From positions 46,078 through 110,077 of the forward strand of contig NZ_CADIKF010000023.1 in NCBI RefSeq assembly GCF_902859875.1: a stretch of DNA of 64,000 nt, written 5' to 3'. Position 1 is the first letter of the stretch; each line of letters begins with the position of its first letter. The notes beneath the pieces are model-generated. The model saw only the letters and a list, made by a program, of their open reading frames with translations, was not told the origin of the DNA and did not search any database. This stretch comes from Paraburkholderia solisilvae. Lineage in GTDB: Bacteria > Pseudomonadota > Gammaproteobacteria > Burkholderiales > Burkholderiaceae. Shown piece by piece: positions 8,757 to 16,969 of this stretch. A program made the position numbers and the translations under genes.

Positions 8757-9644
8757 CTATGGCCGGAAGAAGCTGCTCAACGCTTCATAGGTTTCATCGG
8801 GGCACTCTTCCTGCAGGTAGTGGCCCGACGGCACGGTCGCGGTTTTCACGATGTTCGTCGCATAGCGGCTCCACACTTGCGCCGCATCGTGATTGCGACC
8901 GACGCCGCCTTTCGCGCCCCATAGAATGAGCGACGGCGTGCTCACGCGCTTACCTGCGTCGAAGTCGGCGGTGTCCATGTCGAGGTCGACGCCGAAGGTC
9001 GCGCGGTAGTCCTCGCACATCGCATGAATCACCTCCGGGTTCCTGATACAGCGGATGTAATCCTGCAGCGCTTCGGGGCCGAAGAAGCTCGTGCCCTGAT
9101 CGGTCTTGGACAGCTTGCGGCGGATAAAGAACTCAGGGTCCGCGCCCATCATCGTTTCCGGCGTCGGGTAGTCCTGGACCATGAAGAACCAGTGCCACGA
9201 GAACTTGCCCCACTGGCGCGTCACATTGTTCAGCAGATGGTGTTGCGGCAGCATGTCCATAAAGCCGGCCTTCAGCACCTTGGCCGAATGATCGAGGCAC
9301 ATCCGGTGCAGCACGCGCGCGCCGCGATCGTGACCGGCCGCGTAGAACTTCGTAAAGCCGAGCGTCTCCATCACCTCGACCTGGTCCTGCGCCATCGCGC
9401 GGAACGAGTAGTTCGAGTGATCGCCGCCGCCGGGCGGCTTCGAGCTGTCGCCATAGCCGCGCAGGTCGGTGCACACCACCGTGAATTCCTTCGCGAGGCG
9501 CGGCGCAATCTTGTGCCATGACAGATGGTTGAACGGGTTGCCGTGCATCAGCAACAGCGGCGGGCCTTCGCCGCCTTTGACCGTGACGATCTCGGCGCCG
9601 CTCGTTTTAATGGTGGTTTTAGTGAAATTCTCAAACATGGGCAT
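8757..9644 (-). CDS. Alpha/beta hydrolase resembling fluoroacetate/haloacetate dehalogenase
   Basis: A 295-residue alpha/beta hydrolase that keeps the known fluoroacetate-dehalogenase constellation: oxyanion motif HGNP at 34-37, nucleophile motif GHDRGAR with Asp106 plus carboxylate-binding Arg107 and Arg110, second acid Asp130, halide-pocket His151-Trp152 and Tyr213 (in EDYRATFGVD), and catalytic His275 in SGHYLQEE. An Asp rather than Ser nucleophile points to dehalogenase or epoxide-hydrolase-type chemistry rather than esterase chemistry. The substrate is not proven; the context suggests hydrolysis of a small (halo)carboxylate inside the catabolic island. Start ATG 9644 follows a GGAGCC motif. 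Confidence 0.88.
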   Translation of the reverse strand: MPMFENFTKTTIKTSGAEIVTVKGGEGPPLLLMHGNPFNHLSWHKIAPRLAKEFTVVCTDLRGYGDSSKPPGGGDHSNYSFRAMAQDQVEVMETLGFTKFYAAGHDRGARVLHRMCLDHSAKVLKAGFMDMLPQHHLLNNVTRQWGKFSWHWFFMVQDYPTPETMMGADPEFFIRRKLSKTDQGTSFFGPEALQDYIRCIRNPEVIHAMCEDYRATFGVDLDMDTADFDAGKRVSTPSLILWGAKGGVGRNHDAAQVWSRYATNIVKTATVPSGHYLQEECPDETYEALSSFFRP

Positions 9645-9806
9645 GGCTGGCTCCAGACTATTGCGTGTCTTCCTGTTGCAGATCCGCTGCGCGCGCCGTC
9701 TCCAGGCGGCGCAGCGGTGTTCGATGCGGGCTGACGCTGATCGATGCGCGAGGTTGCCGGGCGCCGCGAATACTGCGCTGCGTGCTCGCGCGCGGCGCCG
9801 GCTGTT

Positions 9807-10826
9807 TCAGTGCGCGACGGCTTCGCGCGCGGCTTTGCGGGCGGTGGCGGTGCGCGTCGCGACGTCGAAGGCGGCGGCGGTCGCGCCGACGTCCGCGCTG
9901 CCTTGACCCACGATGTCGTAGGCGACGCCATGCGCGGGCGTCGCATAGACGGTCTTCAGGCCGCCCGTCAGCGTGACGCCCTGTGAAAAGCCGAGCAGCT
10001 TGGTCGCGATTTGCCCCTGGTCGTGGTACATGATCACGACCGCGTCGAAGTCGCCGCGGCGTGCCTTGATAAATACGGTGTCCGACGGAAACGGGCCTTC
10101 GCTTGCGAGACCCCTGGCGCGCAGCGCCTCGAGCGTCGGGCGAATGATCTTGATCTCTTCATCGCCGAACAGGCCGTTCTCGCCGCCATGCGGATTGAGC
10201 GCGGCGACGCCGATACGCGGCGCGGTCTTGCCGAATGCGCGCATCGTGTCGTGCGCGAGCGTGAGCGCGCCTTCGATGCGATCCGGCTTGACCATGTCGA
10301 CGGCCTGGCGCAGTGCGACGTGCGAGGTCACGCGGAAGGTCGAGAACTGCGGAATGATGTTGACTTCGCCGAAGTAGCCTTCGTGCTTTGTCCATGCGGC
10401 GAACATCTGATGCTCGTCGTGGAAGTTCCAGCCGCCGCGATGCAGCGCGGCCTTGTTCAGCGGCGCAAAGCAGATGCCGTCGAGTTCGCCTGCGAGCGCG
10501 AGGTCCGTCATGTATTTGAGCGTTTCGCCGGTGAGGCGGCCTGATTCGGCATTCAACTCGCCGCGCGGGTAGAGCGCCGGATCGACGTTGTGCAGGTCGA
10601 TCAGCGGCACCGCGGCCGCATCGTGCGCCGCGTCCTTCAGGCTGGCGATCTTCGCGTACGGAATGCGCTGGCCGGCGTCCTTCATGCCGAGTTCGAGCAC
10701 GCGCTCGTCGCCGATGATCACGACATTCGCCTTTTTACGCGTCTCGGGCAGCGACAGCAGTTTGACGACCAGCTCCGGGCCGATCCCGGTGACGTCGCCG
10801 AGCATCAAGCCAATCAGAGGTTTCAT
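9807..10826 (-). CDS. PdxA-family 4-hydroxythreonine-4-phosphate dehydrogenase-like enzyme
   Basis: A 339-residue NAD-dependent, metal-dependent dehydrogenase of the PdxA family: GDVTGIGPEL near the N-terminus, NPHGGENGLFG centrally and a C-terminal DIVGQGSADVGA. PdxA-type enzymes oxidise a beta-hydroxy acid, often with decarboxylation. In a catabolic setting with LeuC/LeuD homologues this is more likely a paralogue (PdxA2-type, as in hydroxy-acid catabolism) than the vitamin B6 enzyme; that is inference. The start at 10826 is preferred over 10841 because GGAG is placed 9 bases upstream of it. Confidence 0.88.
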   Translation of the reverse strand: MKPLIGLMLGDVTGIGPELVVKLLSLPETRKKANVVIIGDERVLELGMKDAGQRIPYAKIASLKDAAHDAAAVPLIDLHNVDPALYPRGELNAESGRLTGETLKYMTDLALAGELDGICFAPLNKAALHRGGWNFHDEHQMFAAWTKHEGYFGEVNIIPQFSTFRVTSHVALRQAVDMVKPDRIEGALTLAHDTMRAFGKTAPRIGVAALNPHGGENGLFGDEEIKIIRPTLEALRARGLASEGPFPSDTVFIKARRGDFDAVVIMYHDQGQIATKLLGFSQGVTLTGGLKTVYATPAHGVAYDIVGQGSADVGATAAAFDVATRTATARKAAREAVAH

Positions 10827-10883
10827 TGCGGTGTTCTCCATGTGGTTTCTAGCAGGTAGACAGCGGGCTGCCGCTCAGGTGAC

Positions 10884-11519
10884 TCACGTCGCGTTTTCCG
10901 GCAACGGCAGCACGATCGCCCACGGGTTTTCCGCGCGATGGCGCTTTTCGAACGCTTCGATTTGCGGCAGCAGTTTCAGCGATGCGCCGAGCACGTCGAG
11001 GCCTTCGAGGAACATCTGCCGGTGGCGCTCGTCCATCCGGAACGCGTAGGTGCGGCTCGACGCGGTGCGCACGCGTTGCGCGGCGACGTCGATCTCGATG
11101 CGGCTCGCCGCCGGGTTCGACACTTCAACCGTGATCTCGTCGATCTCTTGCGGCTGCAGCACGATCGCCAGCAGCCGGTTGTTCGCCGCGTTGTAGTAGA
11201 AGATCTCGCCGTAGCTCGGTGCGAGCACCGCTTCGATACCGCTTTGCAGCAGGCCCCACACCGCGTGCTCGCGGCTCGAGCCGCAGCCGAAGTTCGGGCC
11301 GCCGATCAGCACCTTCGCGCCGCTGTACGCGGGCGTGTTCAGCACGAAATCGGCACGCTTGCTGCCGTCCGGATGAAAACGCAGGTCGTACAGCAGGCCC
11401 GCGGCGAGGCCGGATTTATCGGTGCCGAGCAGAAACTGCTTCGGCATGATCTGGTCGGTGTCGAGATTCGCGATCGGCAACGGCGCCGCGACGCCCTCTA
11501 TGCGCGAGAAATCAGGCAT
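10884..11519 (-). CDS. leuD: Isopropylmalate dehydratase small subunit-like (LeuD family)
   Basis: A 211-residue swivelling-domain subunit of an aconitase-superfamily hydro-lyase: DTDQIMPKQFL at about 21-31 and GGPNFGCGSSREHAVW at about 73-88 are the family hallmarks. With the LeuC partner it would isomerise a 2-hydroxy acid to its 3-hydroxy isomer via dehydration and rehydration. The ATG overlaps the end of leuC by 8 bases, giving coupled subunit synthesis. Leucine biosynthesis is possible, but the catabolic neighbours and the missing leuB suggest a paralogue acting on another diacid. Confidence 0.9.
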   Translation of the reverse strand: MPDFSRIEGVAAPLPIANLDTDQIMPKQFLLGTDKSGLAAGLLYDLRFHPDGSKRADFVLNTPAYSGAKVLIGGPNFGCGSSREHAVWGLLQSGIEAVLAPSYGEIFYYNAANNRLLAIVLQPQEIDEITVEVSNPAASRIEIDVAAQRVRTASSRTYAFRMDERHRQMFLEGLDVLGASLKLLPQIEAFEKRHRAENPWAIVLPLPENAT

Positions 11520-12936
11520 CGTGGTGCTCCCAGTTGCGGATATCGGTGATGCGGCCGGAAATTGCCGCGGCGGCCGCCATCGCGGGACTCATCAGATGCG
11601 TGCGGCTGTCGCGGCCCTGGCGGCCTTCGAAGTTGCGGTTGGTGGTCGACGCGCAGCGTTCGCCGGGGCGCAATACATCGTCGTTCATCGCGAGGCACAT
11701 CGAACAGCCGGGCTGGCGCCATTCGAAGCCCGCCTTGATAAAGACTTCGGACAAGCCTTCCCGTTCCGCCTGCTGACGCACCGCGCCCGAGCCCGGCACG
11801 ATCATCGCGCGCACGTTCGGCGCGACATGCATGCCTTCGCGCAGCATCGCGGCGACCGCGCGCAAATCTTCGATGCGGCCGTTCGTGCACGAGCCGATAA
11901 AGACGCGGTCGATCGGCGTGCCTTCGATGCGCGCGCCCGCCGCGAGACCGATGTAGTCGAGCGCCCGCGCGGTGGCCGCGCTTTGGATGTGATCGACGCC
12001 GTCGGCCGGTGCGGGAATCACGCCGTCGACCGGTATCGCCTGGTCGGGGCTCGTGCCCCACGTCACATACGGCGCGACCTCGGCGGCGGCGATCGTGATG
12101 GTGCTGTCGAACCGCGCGTCCGGGTCCGTGCGCAGCGTGCGCCATGTCGCGATCGCGTTTTCCATGTGCGCTTCGCTCAGATTGCCGCGATGCGCGCGCA
12201 GATACGCGAAGGTGATGTCGTCCGGTTCGACCAGCGAGGCGCGTGCGCCGGCTTCGACGGTCATATTGCATAACGTCATGCGCGCTTCGATCGACATCGC
12301 GCGAATCGCGGCGCCGGTGTACTCCACCGCGTAGCCGCGCGCGCCTTGCGCACTGATCTTCGCGATCACGCGCAGCACAAGGTCTTTCGAGGTCGTGCCG
12401 GCAGGCAGATCGCCGTCAATATGAATTCGCATCGTGCGCGCGAGGCGGTACGACAGCGTCTGCGTTGCGAGCACATGTTCGATTTCCGATGTGCCGATGC
12501 CGAAGCCGAGTGCGCCGAACGCGCCGTAGGTGGTGGTGTGGCTGTCGCCGCACAGCACTACCATGCCTGGGCGGATCAGTCCGGATTCGGGCGCGACGAC
12601 GTGCTCGATGCCTTGTAACGGATCGTTCACGTCGAACAGTTTGATGCCGTAGCGCGTGCAGTTGCGCGTGAAGTTCGCGGCCTGGCGCGCGGCCGCATCG
12701 ATGGCGATCACACGCTTGCCGACCGGATCCGGTTTGGTGGGAATCACGTGATCGACGACGCTCATCTGCTGCTGCGGCCGCAGTACGCCGACACCGCGCT
12801 CGACGAGGCCGTTGAACGCCTGCGGGCTGGTGTATTCATTCATGATGTGCAGGTCCGCGTAAAGCAGGACGTGCTCCGCGTCGAGGCGGGTCACGGTGTG
12901 CGACTCGACGAGCTTCTGATACAACGTGCGCGGCAC
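11512..12936 (-). CDS. leuC: Isopropylmalate dehydratase large subunit-like (LeuC family)
   Basis: A 474-residue [4Fe-4S] hydro-lyase large subunit of normal LeuC length. Motifs: DLHIMNEYTSPQAF near the N-terminus, CGDSHTTTYGAFGALGFGIG, and the three cluster cysteines in FIGSCTNGR and in QPGCSMCLAMN. The GTG start at 12936 is supported by GGAGGAG immediately upstream. It is the first gene of the minus-strand island and is divergent from a LysR regulator. The true substrate is unassigned; see the leuD and PdxA-like neighbours. Confidence 0.9.
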   Translation of the reverse strand: MPRTLYQKLVESHTVTRLDAEHVLLYADLHIMNEYTSPQAFNGLVERGVGVLRPQQQMSVVDHVIPTKPDPVGKRVIAIDAAARQAANFTRNCTRYGIKLFDVNDPLQGIEHVVAPESGLIRPGMVVLCGDSHTTTYGAFGALGFGIGTSEIEHVLATQTLSYRLARTMRIHIDGDLPAGTTSKDLVLRVIAKISAQGARGYAVEYTGAAIRAMSIEARMTLCNMTVEAGARASLVEPDDITFAYLRAHRGNLSEAHMENAIATWRTLRTDPDARFDSTITIAAAEVAPYVTWGTSPDQAIPVDGVIPAPADGVDHIQSAATARALDYIGLAAGARIEGTPIDRVFIGSCTNGRIEDLRAVAAMLREGMHVAPNVRAMIVPGSGAVRQQAEREGLSEVFIKAGFEWRQPGCSMCLAMNDDVLRPGERCASTTNRNFEGRQGRDSRTHLMSPAMAAAAAISGRITDIRNWEHHDA

Positions 12937-13051
12937 ATCTCCTCCGATGGTGTGGGGCCGAGAGTCGAGAGGGGGATAGGTCGACGAGGCTGGAAGAATT
13001 CCCGAAAGATCAGACAGCTTCGTTACGGGAACAGTCTATAGAGATGGTTGG

Positions 13052-13064
13052 TGCATATAATGCA
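13052..13064. promoter_or_regulatory. Palindrome in the leuC/lysR divergent promoter region
   Basis: TGCAT-ATA-ATGCA is a perfect inverted repeat that also contains a plus-strand TATAAT hexamer (13056-13061). It lies in the 187-base divergent interval where a LysR regulator and its target promoter would be expected to share an operator. Its assignment to this regulator is inference. Confidence 0.45.
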
Positions 13065-13123
13065 TTCTCTTTTAATCTATTTTTAACTTCGTTTTATAAG
13101 TGGGCGGCAGCGGAGGCCGGCAC

Positions 13124-14059
13124 GTGGACACCATTTCCGATCTCGCGTTTTTCGTGCAGCTCGTCAAGCACGGCAGCCTGTCCGCGCTTGCGCGCGAACT
13201 CGGCGTGACGCCGCCCGCGGTCACCGCGCGGCTCGCACGAATGGAAGCGCGTCTGGGCGTGCGCCTGCTGAATCGCACGACGCGACGCATCAGCGTCACG
13301 CAGGAAGGCGAGCTGTATCTGTCGCATGGTTCGCGGCTGCTGCTCGAATTCGAGGAACTCGACCGGATGGTGTCGAGCGCGCGCGCGGTGCCGAAGGGGC
13401 TGCTGCGCGTGAATGCGACCTTCGGCTTCGGACGGCGTCATATCGCGCCCGCGGTGTCCGCGTTTGCGCGGCGTTACGCGGAAGTCGAAGTGCAATTGAC
13501 GCTCACCGATCGGTCGATCCGTCTCGCGGACGAGGCGTACGACGTCGGCATCTGGTTCGGCGACGTGCCCGACTCGCGGCTCGTTGCGCGCAGGATCGCG
13601 CCGAACCGGCGCTTCCTGTGCGCATCGCCGGCGTATCTCGAGCGGGCCGGCCTGCCGCTCGCGCCGCGCGATCTGCACGCGCATCAGTGCATCGTGCTGC
13701 GCGAAAACGACGCCGCCTATGGCACATGGCATCTGACGCGCGGCCGCAAGCAGGAAACCATCAAAGTGCGCGGTGCGCTGAGCAGCAACGACGGCGAGAC
13801 CGCATTGGTCTGGGCGCTGGACGGTCATGGCGTGCTGATGCGCTCGGAGTGGGACGTCTATCCGCATTTGCGCTCGGGCGCGTTGCAAGTGGTGCTGCCG
13901 GACTGGTCGCTGCCGGGCGCCGATGTGCACGCGGTGTACGGCGAGCGGCTCAACGTGTCCGCGAAGGTCGGCGCGTTCGTCGATTTTCTGGCTGAATGGT
14001 TCGGTCATGCCGCGGGGCAGACGGCGGATATCCGGACCTGGATGGCGCGGGGCGATTGA
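13124..14059 (+). CDS. LysR-family transcriptional regulator
   Basis: A 311-residue LysR regulator. The N-terminal winged HTH (FFVQLVKHGSLSALARELGVTPPAVTARLARMEARLGVRLLNRTTR) is canonical, and the C-terminus is a periplasmic-binding-protein-like effector domain. I start it at GTG 13124, where GGAGG sits 7 bases upstream and MDTISDLAFFVQL fits the family; the upstream GTG at 13100 would add eight glycine-rich residues. Being divergent from leuC, it is the likely regulator of the catabolic island. Confidence 0.92.
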   Translation: MDTISDLAFFVQLVKHGSLSALARELGVTPPAVTARLARMEARLGVRLLNRTTRRISVTQEGELYLSHGSRLLLEFEELDRMVSSARAVPKGLLRVNATFGFGRRHIAPAVSAFARRYAEVEVQLTLTDRSIRLADEAYDVGIWFGDVPDSRLVARRIAPNRRFLCASPAYLERAGLPLAPRDLHAHQCIVLRENDAAYGTWHLTRGRKQETIKVRGALSSNDGETALVWALDGHGVLMRSEWDVYPHLRSGALQVVLPDWSLPGADVHAVYGERLNVSAKVGAFVDFLAEWFGHAAGQTADIRTWMARGD

Positions 14060-14113
14060 ACCGTAGACCGGCGGCAGCCCGCTTACCGGCGGCCAGGATA
14101 CGAATGCGTTTAC

Positions 14114-14133
14114 GGCGGCCTTTCCGCTTTTTT
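14114..14133 (+). terminator. Weak terminator-like hairpin after the LysR gene
   Basis: A short GCGG/CCGC stem (14115-14118 with 14124-14127) is followed by T6. The stem is only about 4-5 bp, so termination would be weak. The rest of the 287-base interval 14060-14346 shows nothing recognisable. Confidence 0.3.
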
Positions 14134-14346
14134 CGCGACCCGTAAGCCCCTGTCATCTTCTATAACCTACGACGCGCGCCGGTCACCTACCATCGCGGTT
14201 CGTCTCGAATGGGCCATGGCTTCGACGCGTGATTGCCGCATGCGAATGATGCGGATCGCGGGCGAATCGATCGGGCCAGGACCGGTGACGGCACCGACTG
14301 ACGAACAGGCCTGCGTGCACGTCGCGCGCGATAAACGGGGTGGAGG

Positions 14347-16734
14347 ATGACGGTCGATCAGACGCTGGCGACAGCGAAGGAGCGGCATCTCGCCGGCGAT
14401 TTGCCCGCCGCGCGTGCGCTTTATCAGCATGGGCTCGTGAGCCGGCCGGACGACGTGGATATCCTGCTGCGTCTGGGCATACTCGAACTGCAATGCGGCG
14501 CGTACGATGCCGCGCTTGCGTGCCTCGACGATGCAATCGCACGCGCGCCCGATGTCGCGCGCCTGCATTTCGCGCGCGGCCATGCGCTCGCGGCCGCGCA
14601 ACGCTTTGCCGATGCACTGCGTGCATACGAGCGCGTGCTGGCGCTCGACGCGCCGTCCGCCGATCTGCTGCTCGCAATCGGCAATGCGTTGCAGTCGCTG
14701 GCGGACTATCCTCGCGCGATCGACGCTTATACACGCGCGGTCGAACTCGAACCGGCGCACGTCGATGCATTCATCAACCTCGGCAATTGCTACAAGCAGC
14801 AAGATGCGCACGACGCCGCGGAAAACGCCTACCGCCGCGCGCTCGAGATCCAGCCGCACAACGCAAACGCGCTGACCAACCTCGGCGCGCTGTTGCAGAT
14901 ACGCGGACGCGTCGACACCGCCATTCCACTGCTCGACGCAGCCGTGCGCGCGGCGCCCGCTTCACCCTATGCGTTACTGAATCTCGGCGTCGCGCTGCTC
15001 GAGCGCCGCGATTTCACGACGGCCGCCGCGCTGCTTGCGCGCGTGCTGGAACTCGATGCCGATTTTCCCGAAGCCGCCTATAACCTCGGCATCGCGCTGC
15101 ACGCACTCGGCAAAACACATGAGGCGTCGGGATGCTACCAACGCGCGGTCGCGCGCGACCCCGCCCATGCGGATGCGTATAACAATCTCGGCAACGTGCT
15201 CAAGGAACTGAACGACACGGCAGGCGCCGCCGCTGCATTCGACCAGGCAATCGCGCTGCGCCCGGACCTGGTTGCCGCGCATAACAACGCGGCTATGCTG
15301 ATGCGCACGCTTGGCCGCATCGATGAAGCCGAAACGCGTTTGCAGCGCGCACTCGAGATCGATCCGCATCACTCGGTCACGTACAACAATCTCGCGACAG
15401 TATTGAAGGACGCAGGTCGTATCGATGATGGCATCGCATGCTATCGCGAAGCGCTGCGCTGCGATCCGGAGAATGTCGTCGCGCACAGCAATCTCGCGTA
15501 TTCGCTGACCTTCAGCGCCGAAGATGCGCAGACGCCGCTCGACGAATGCCGCCGCTGGTCCGCGCGACACGAAGCGCGCTACCGCGAAGCGCGCCGGCCG
15601 CACGCGCAGCCCGGTCTGCACGACCGCACGCGGCGTCTGCGTATCGGCTATGTGTCGCCGGATTTCCGCAACCATTGCCAGGCGCTTTTCATGATGCCGC
15701 TGCTGTCGCATCACGATCATGCGCGCTTCGAAATCTACTGCTACGCAAGCGTCGCGCGTCCCGACGACATCACGACGCGTCTGGCGAGCCATGCCGACGG
15801 TTGGCGCGACGTACGCGCGCTCGACGACGAGCGGCTCGCACAACAGATTCGCGACGACCGCATCGATATTCTGGTCGATCTGACGATGCATATGGCGGAT
15901 GCGCGTCCGTTGCTGTTTGCGCGCAAGCCGGCACCGGTGCAGATTGCGTGGCTCGCGTATCCGGGTACGACCGGCATCGGCGCGATCGACTACCGGTTGA
16001 CCGACCCATGGCTCGACCCGCCCGGCACCGATCATCACTACAGCGAGCAGTCGATCCGTCTCGCGGATTCGTTCTGGTGCTACGACCCGCTGATCGATGC
16101 AAGCGACGCAAGCGCTGGGTCATTGGCCGTCGACGCACTCCCTATGCTGCAAAACGGCTACGTCACGTTCGGCTGCCTCAACAACCCATGCAAGCTCACC
16201 GACCATGCACTGCAACTGTGGCGCGGCGTACTGCACGAAACCGGCGACGCGCGCCTGCTCCTGATGGCGCCGCACGGCTCGGCCCGCGCGCGGCTCATCG
16301 AGCGGCTCGCGTCGCACGGCGTCGACAGTGAGCGCGTGCGCTTCGTGCCGTTCCAGTCGCGCGCCGATTACTTGCGCACCTATCACCAGATCGATATCGG
16401 GCTCGACACTTTCCCGTACAACGGCCATACGACCAGCCTCGACGCGTGCTGGATGGGCGTGCCGGTGGTAACGCGGGTCGGTGCGACCGCGGTCGGCCGT
16501 GCGGGCTTGAGCCAGTCGATGAACCTGGGTTTGAGCGAACTCGCTGCGCACAGCGATGCGCAATTCGTCGATATCGCGGTGCGGCTCGCGCACGACAGAC
16601 CGCGCATTGCGCGCTTGCGCGAAGGCTTGCGCGCGCGCATCAGCGCGTCGCCGCTGATGGACGGCGCGCGTTTCGCCGCGCAGATCGAGACCGCTTATCG
16701 CAGCGCCTGGGCGCGCTGGTGCGACACGGCGTGA
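14347..16734 (+). CDS. TPR-repeat O-GlcNAc transferase/SPINDLY-like glycosyltransferase (GT41)
   Basis: A 795-residue protein. Residues 1 to about 385 are ten or more tetratricopeptide repeats (recurrent pattern such as AYNNLGNVLKELNDTAGAAAAFDQAI). Residues about 415-790 are a GT41 catalytic domain with RRLRIGYVSPDFRNH, LAYPGTTGIGAIDYRLTD, FGCLNNPCKLT and LDTFPYNGHTTSLDACWMG. In eukaryotes this fold adds O-GlcNAc or O-fucose to Ser/Thr of proteins; bacterial homologues, including flagellin or adhesin glycosyltransferases, have varied donors and acceptors. The gene stands alone upstream of a chemoreceptor, with no visible acceptor partner. Confidence 0.92.
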   Translation: MTVDQTLATAKERHLAGDLPAARALYQHGLVSRPDDVDILLRLGILELQCGAYDAALACLDDAIARAPDVARLHFARGHALAAAQRFADALRAYERVLALDAPSADLLLAIGNALQSLADYPRAIDAYTRAVELEPAHVDAFINLGNCYKQQDAHDAAENAYRRALEIQPHNANALTNLGALLQIRGRVDTAIPLLDAAVRAAPASPYALLNLGVALLERRDFTTAAALLARVLELDADFPEAAYNLGIALHALGKTHEASGCYQRAVARDPAHADAYNNLGNVLKELNDTAGAAAAFDQAIALRPDLVAAHNNAAMLMRTLGRIDEAETRLQRALEIDPHHSVTYNNLATVLKDAGRIDDGIACYREALRCDPENVVAHSNLAYSLTFSAEDAQTPLDECRRWSARHEARYREARRPHAQPGLHDRTRRLRIGYVSPDFRNHCQALFMMPLLSHHDHARFEIYCYASVARPDDITTRLASHADGWRDVRALDDERLAQQIRDDRIDILVDLTMHMADARPLLFARKPAPVQIAWLAYPGTTGIGAIDYRLTDPWLDPPGTDHHYSEQSIRLADSFWCYDPLIDASDASAGSLAVDALPMLQNGYVTFGCLNNPCKLTDHALQLWRGVLHETGDARLLLMAPHGSARARLIERLASHGVDSERVRFVPFQSRADYLRTYHQIDIGLDTFPYNGHTTSLDACWMGVPVVTRVGATAVGRAGLSQSMNLGLSELAAHSDAQFVDIAVRLAHDRPRIARLREGLRARISASPLMDGARFAAQIETAYRSAWARWCDTA

Positions 16735-16969
16735 ACTGCTTGACCCAGGTTCGACGCCCCATTTGAGCGCTTTTTATGGGCCTCGATAGCGCATGTCGCA
16801 CCAACGTAATGCGCGCGTCGCCCCGGCGTGGTGCTTGCCGAAAAATCCACTTCGCATCGTTTCAGTTCACGGTCCGCTCGCCGTAAATAGCGGATGACGG
16901 CGACGCGCCGAAGACGCTCTTCGCGCGCCTTGCCGGCGTCACTCGAACTTGAAAGACAGGATGTACACG

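Noticed and set aside
16880..16925. FliA (sigma-28) promoter before the chemoreceptor gene
   Set aside because: TAAA and a GCCGA-like element occur, but spacing is about 19 instead of 15 bases.
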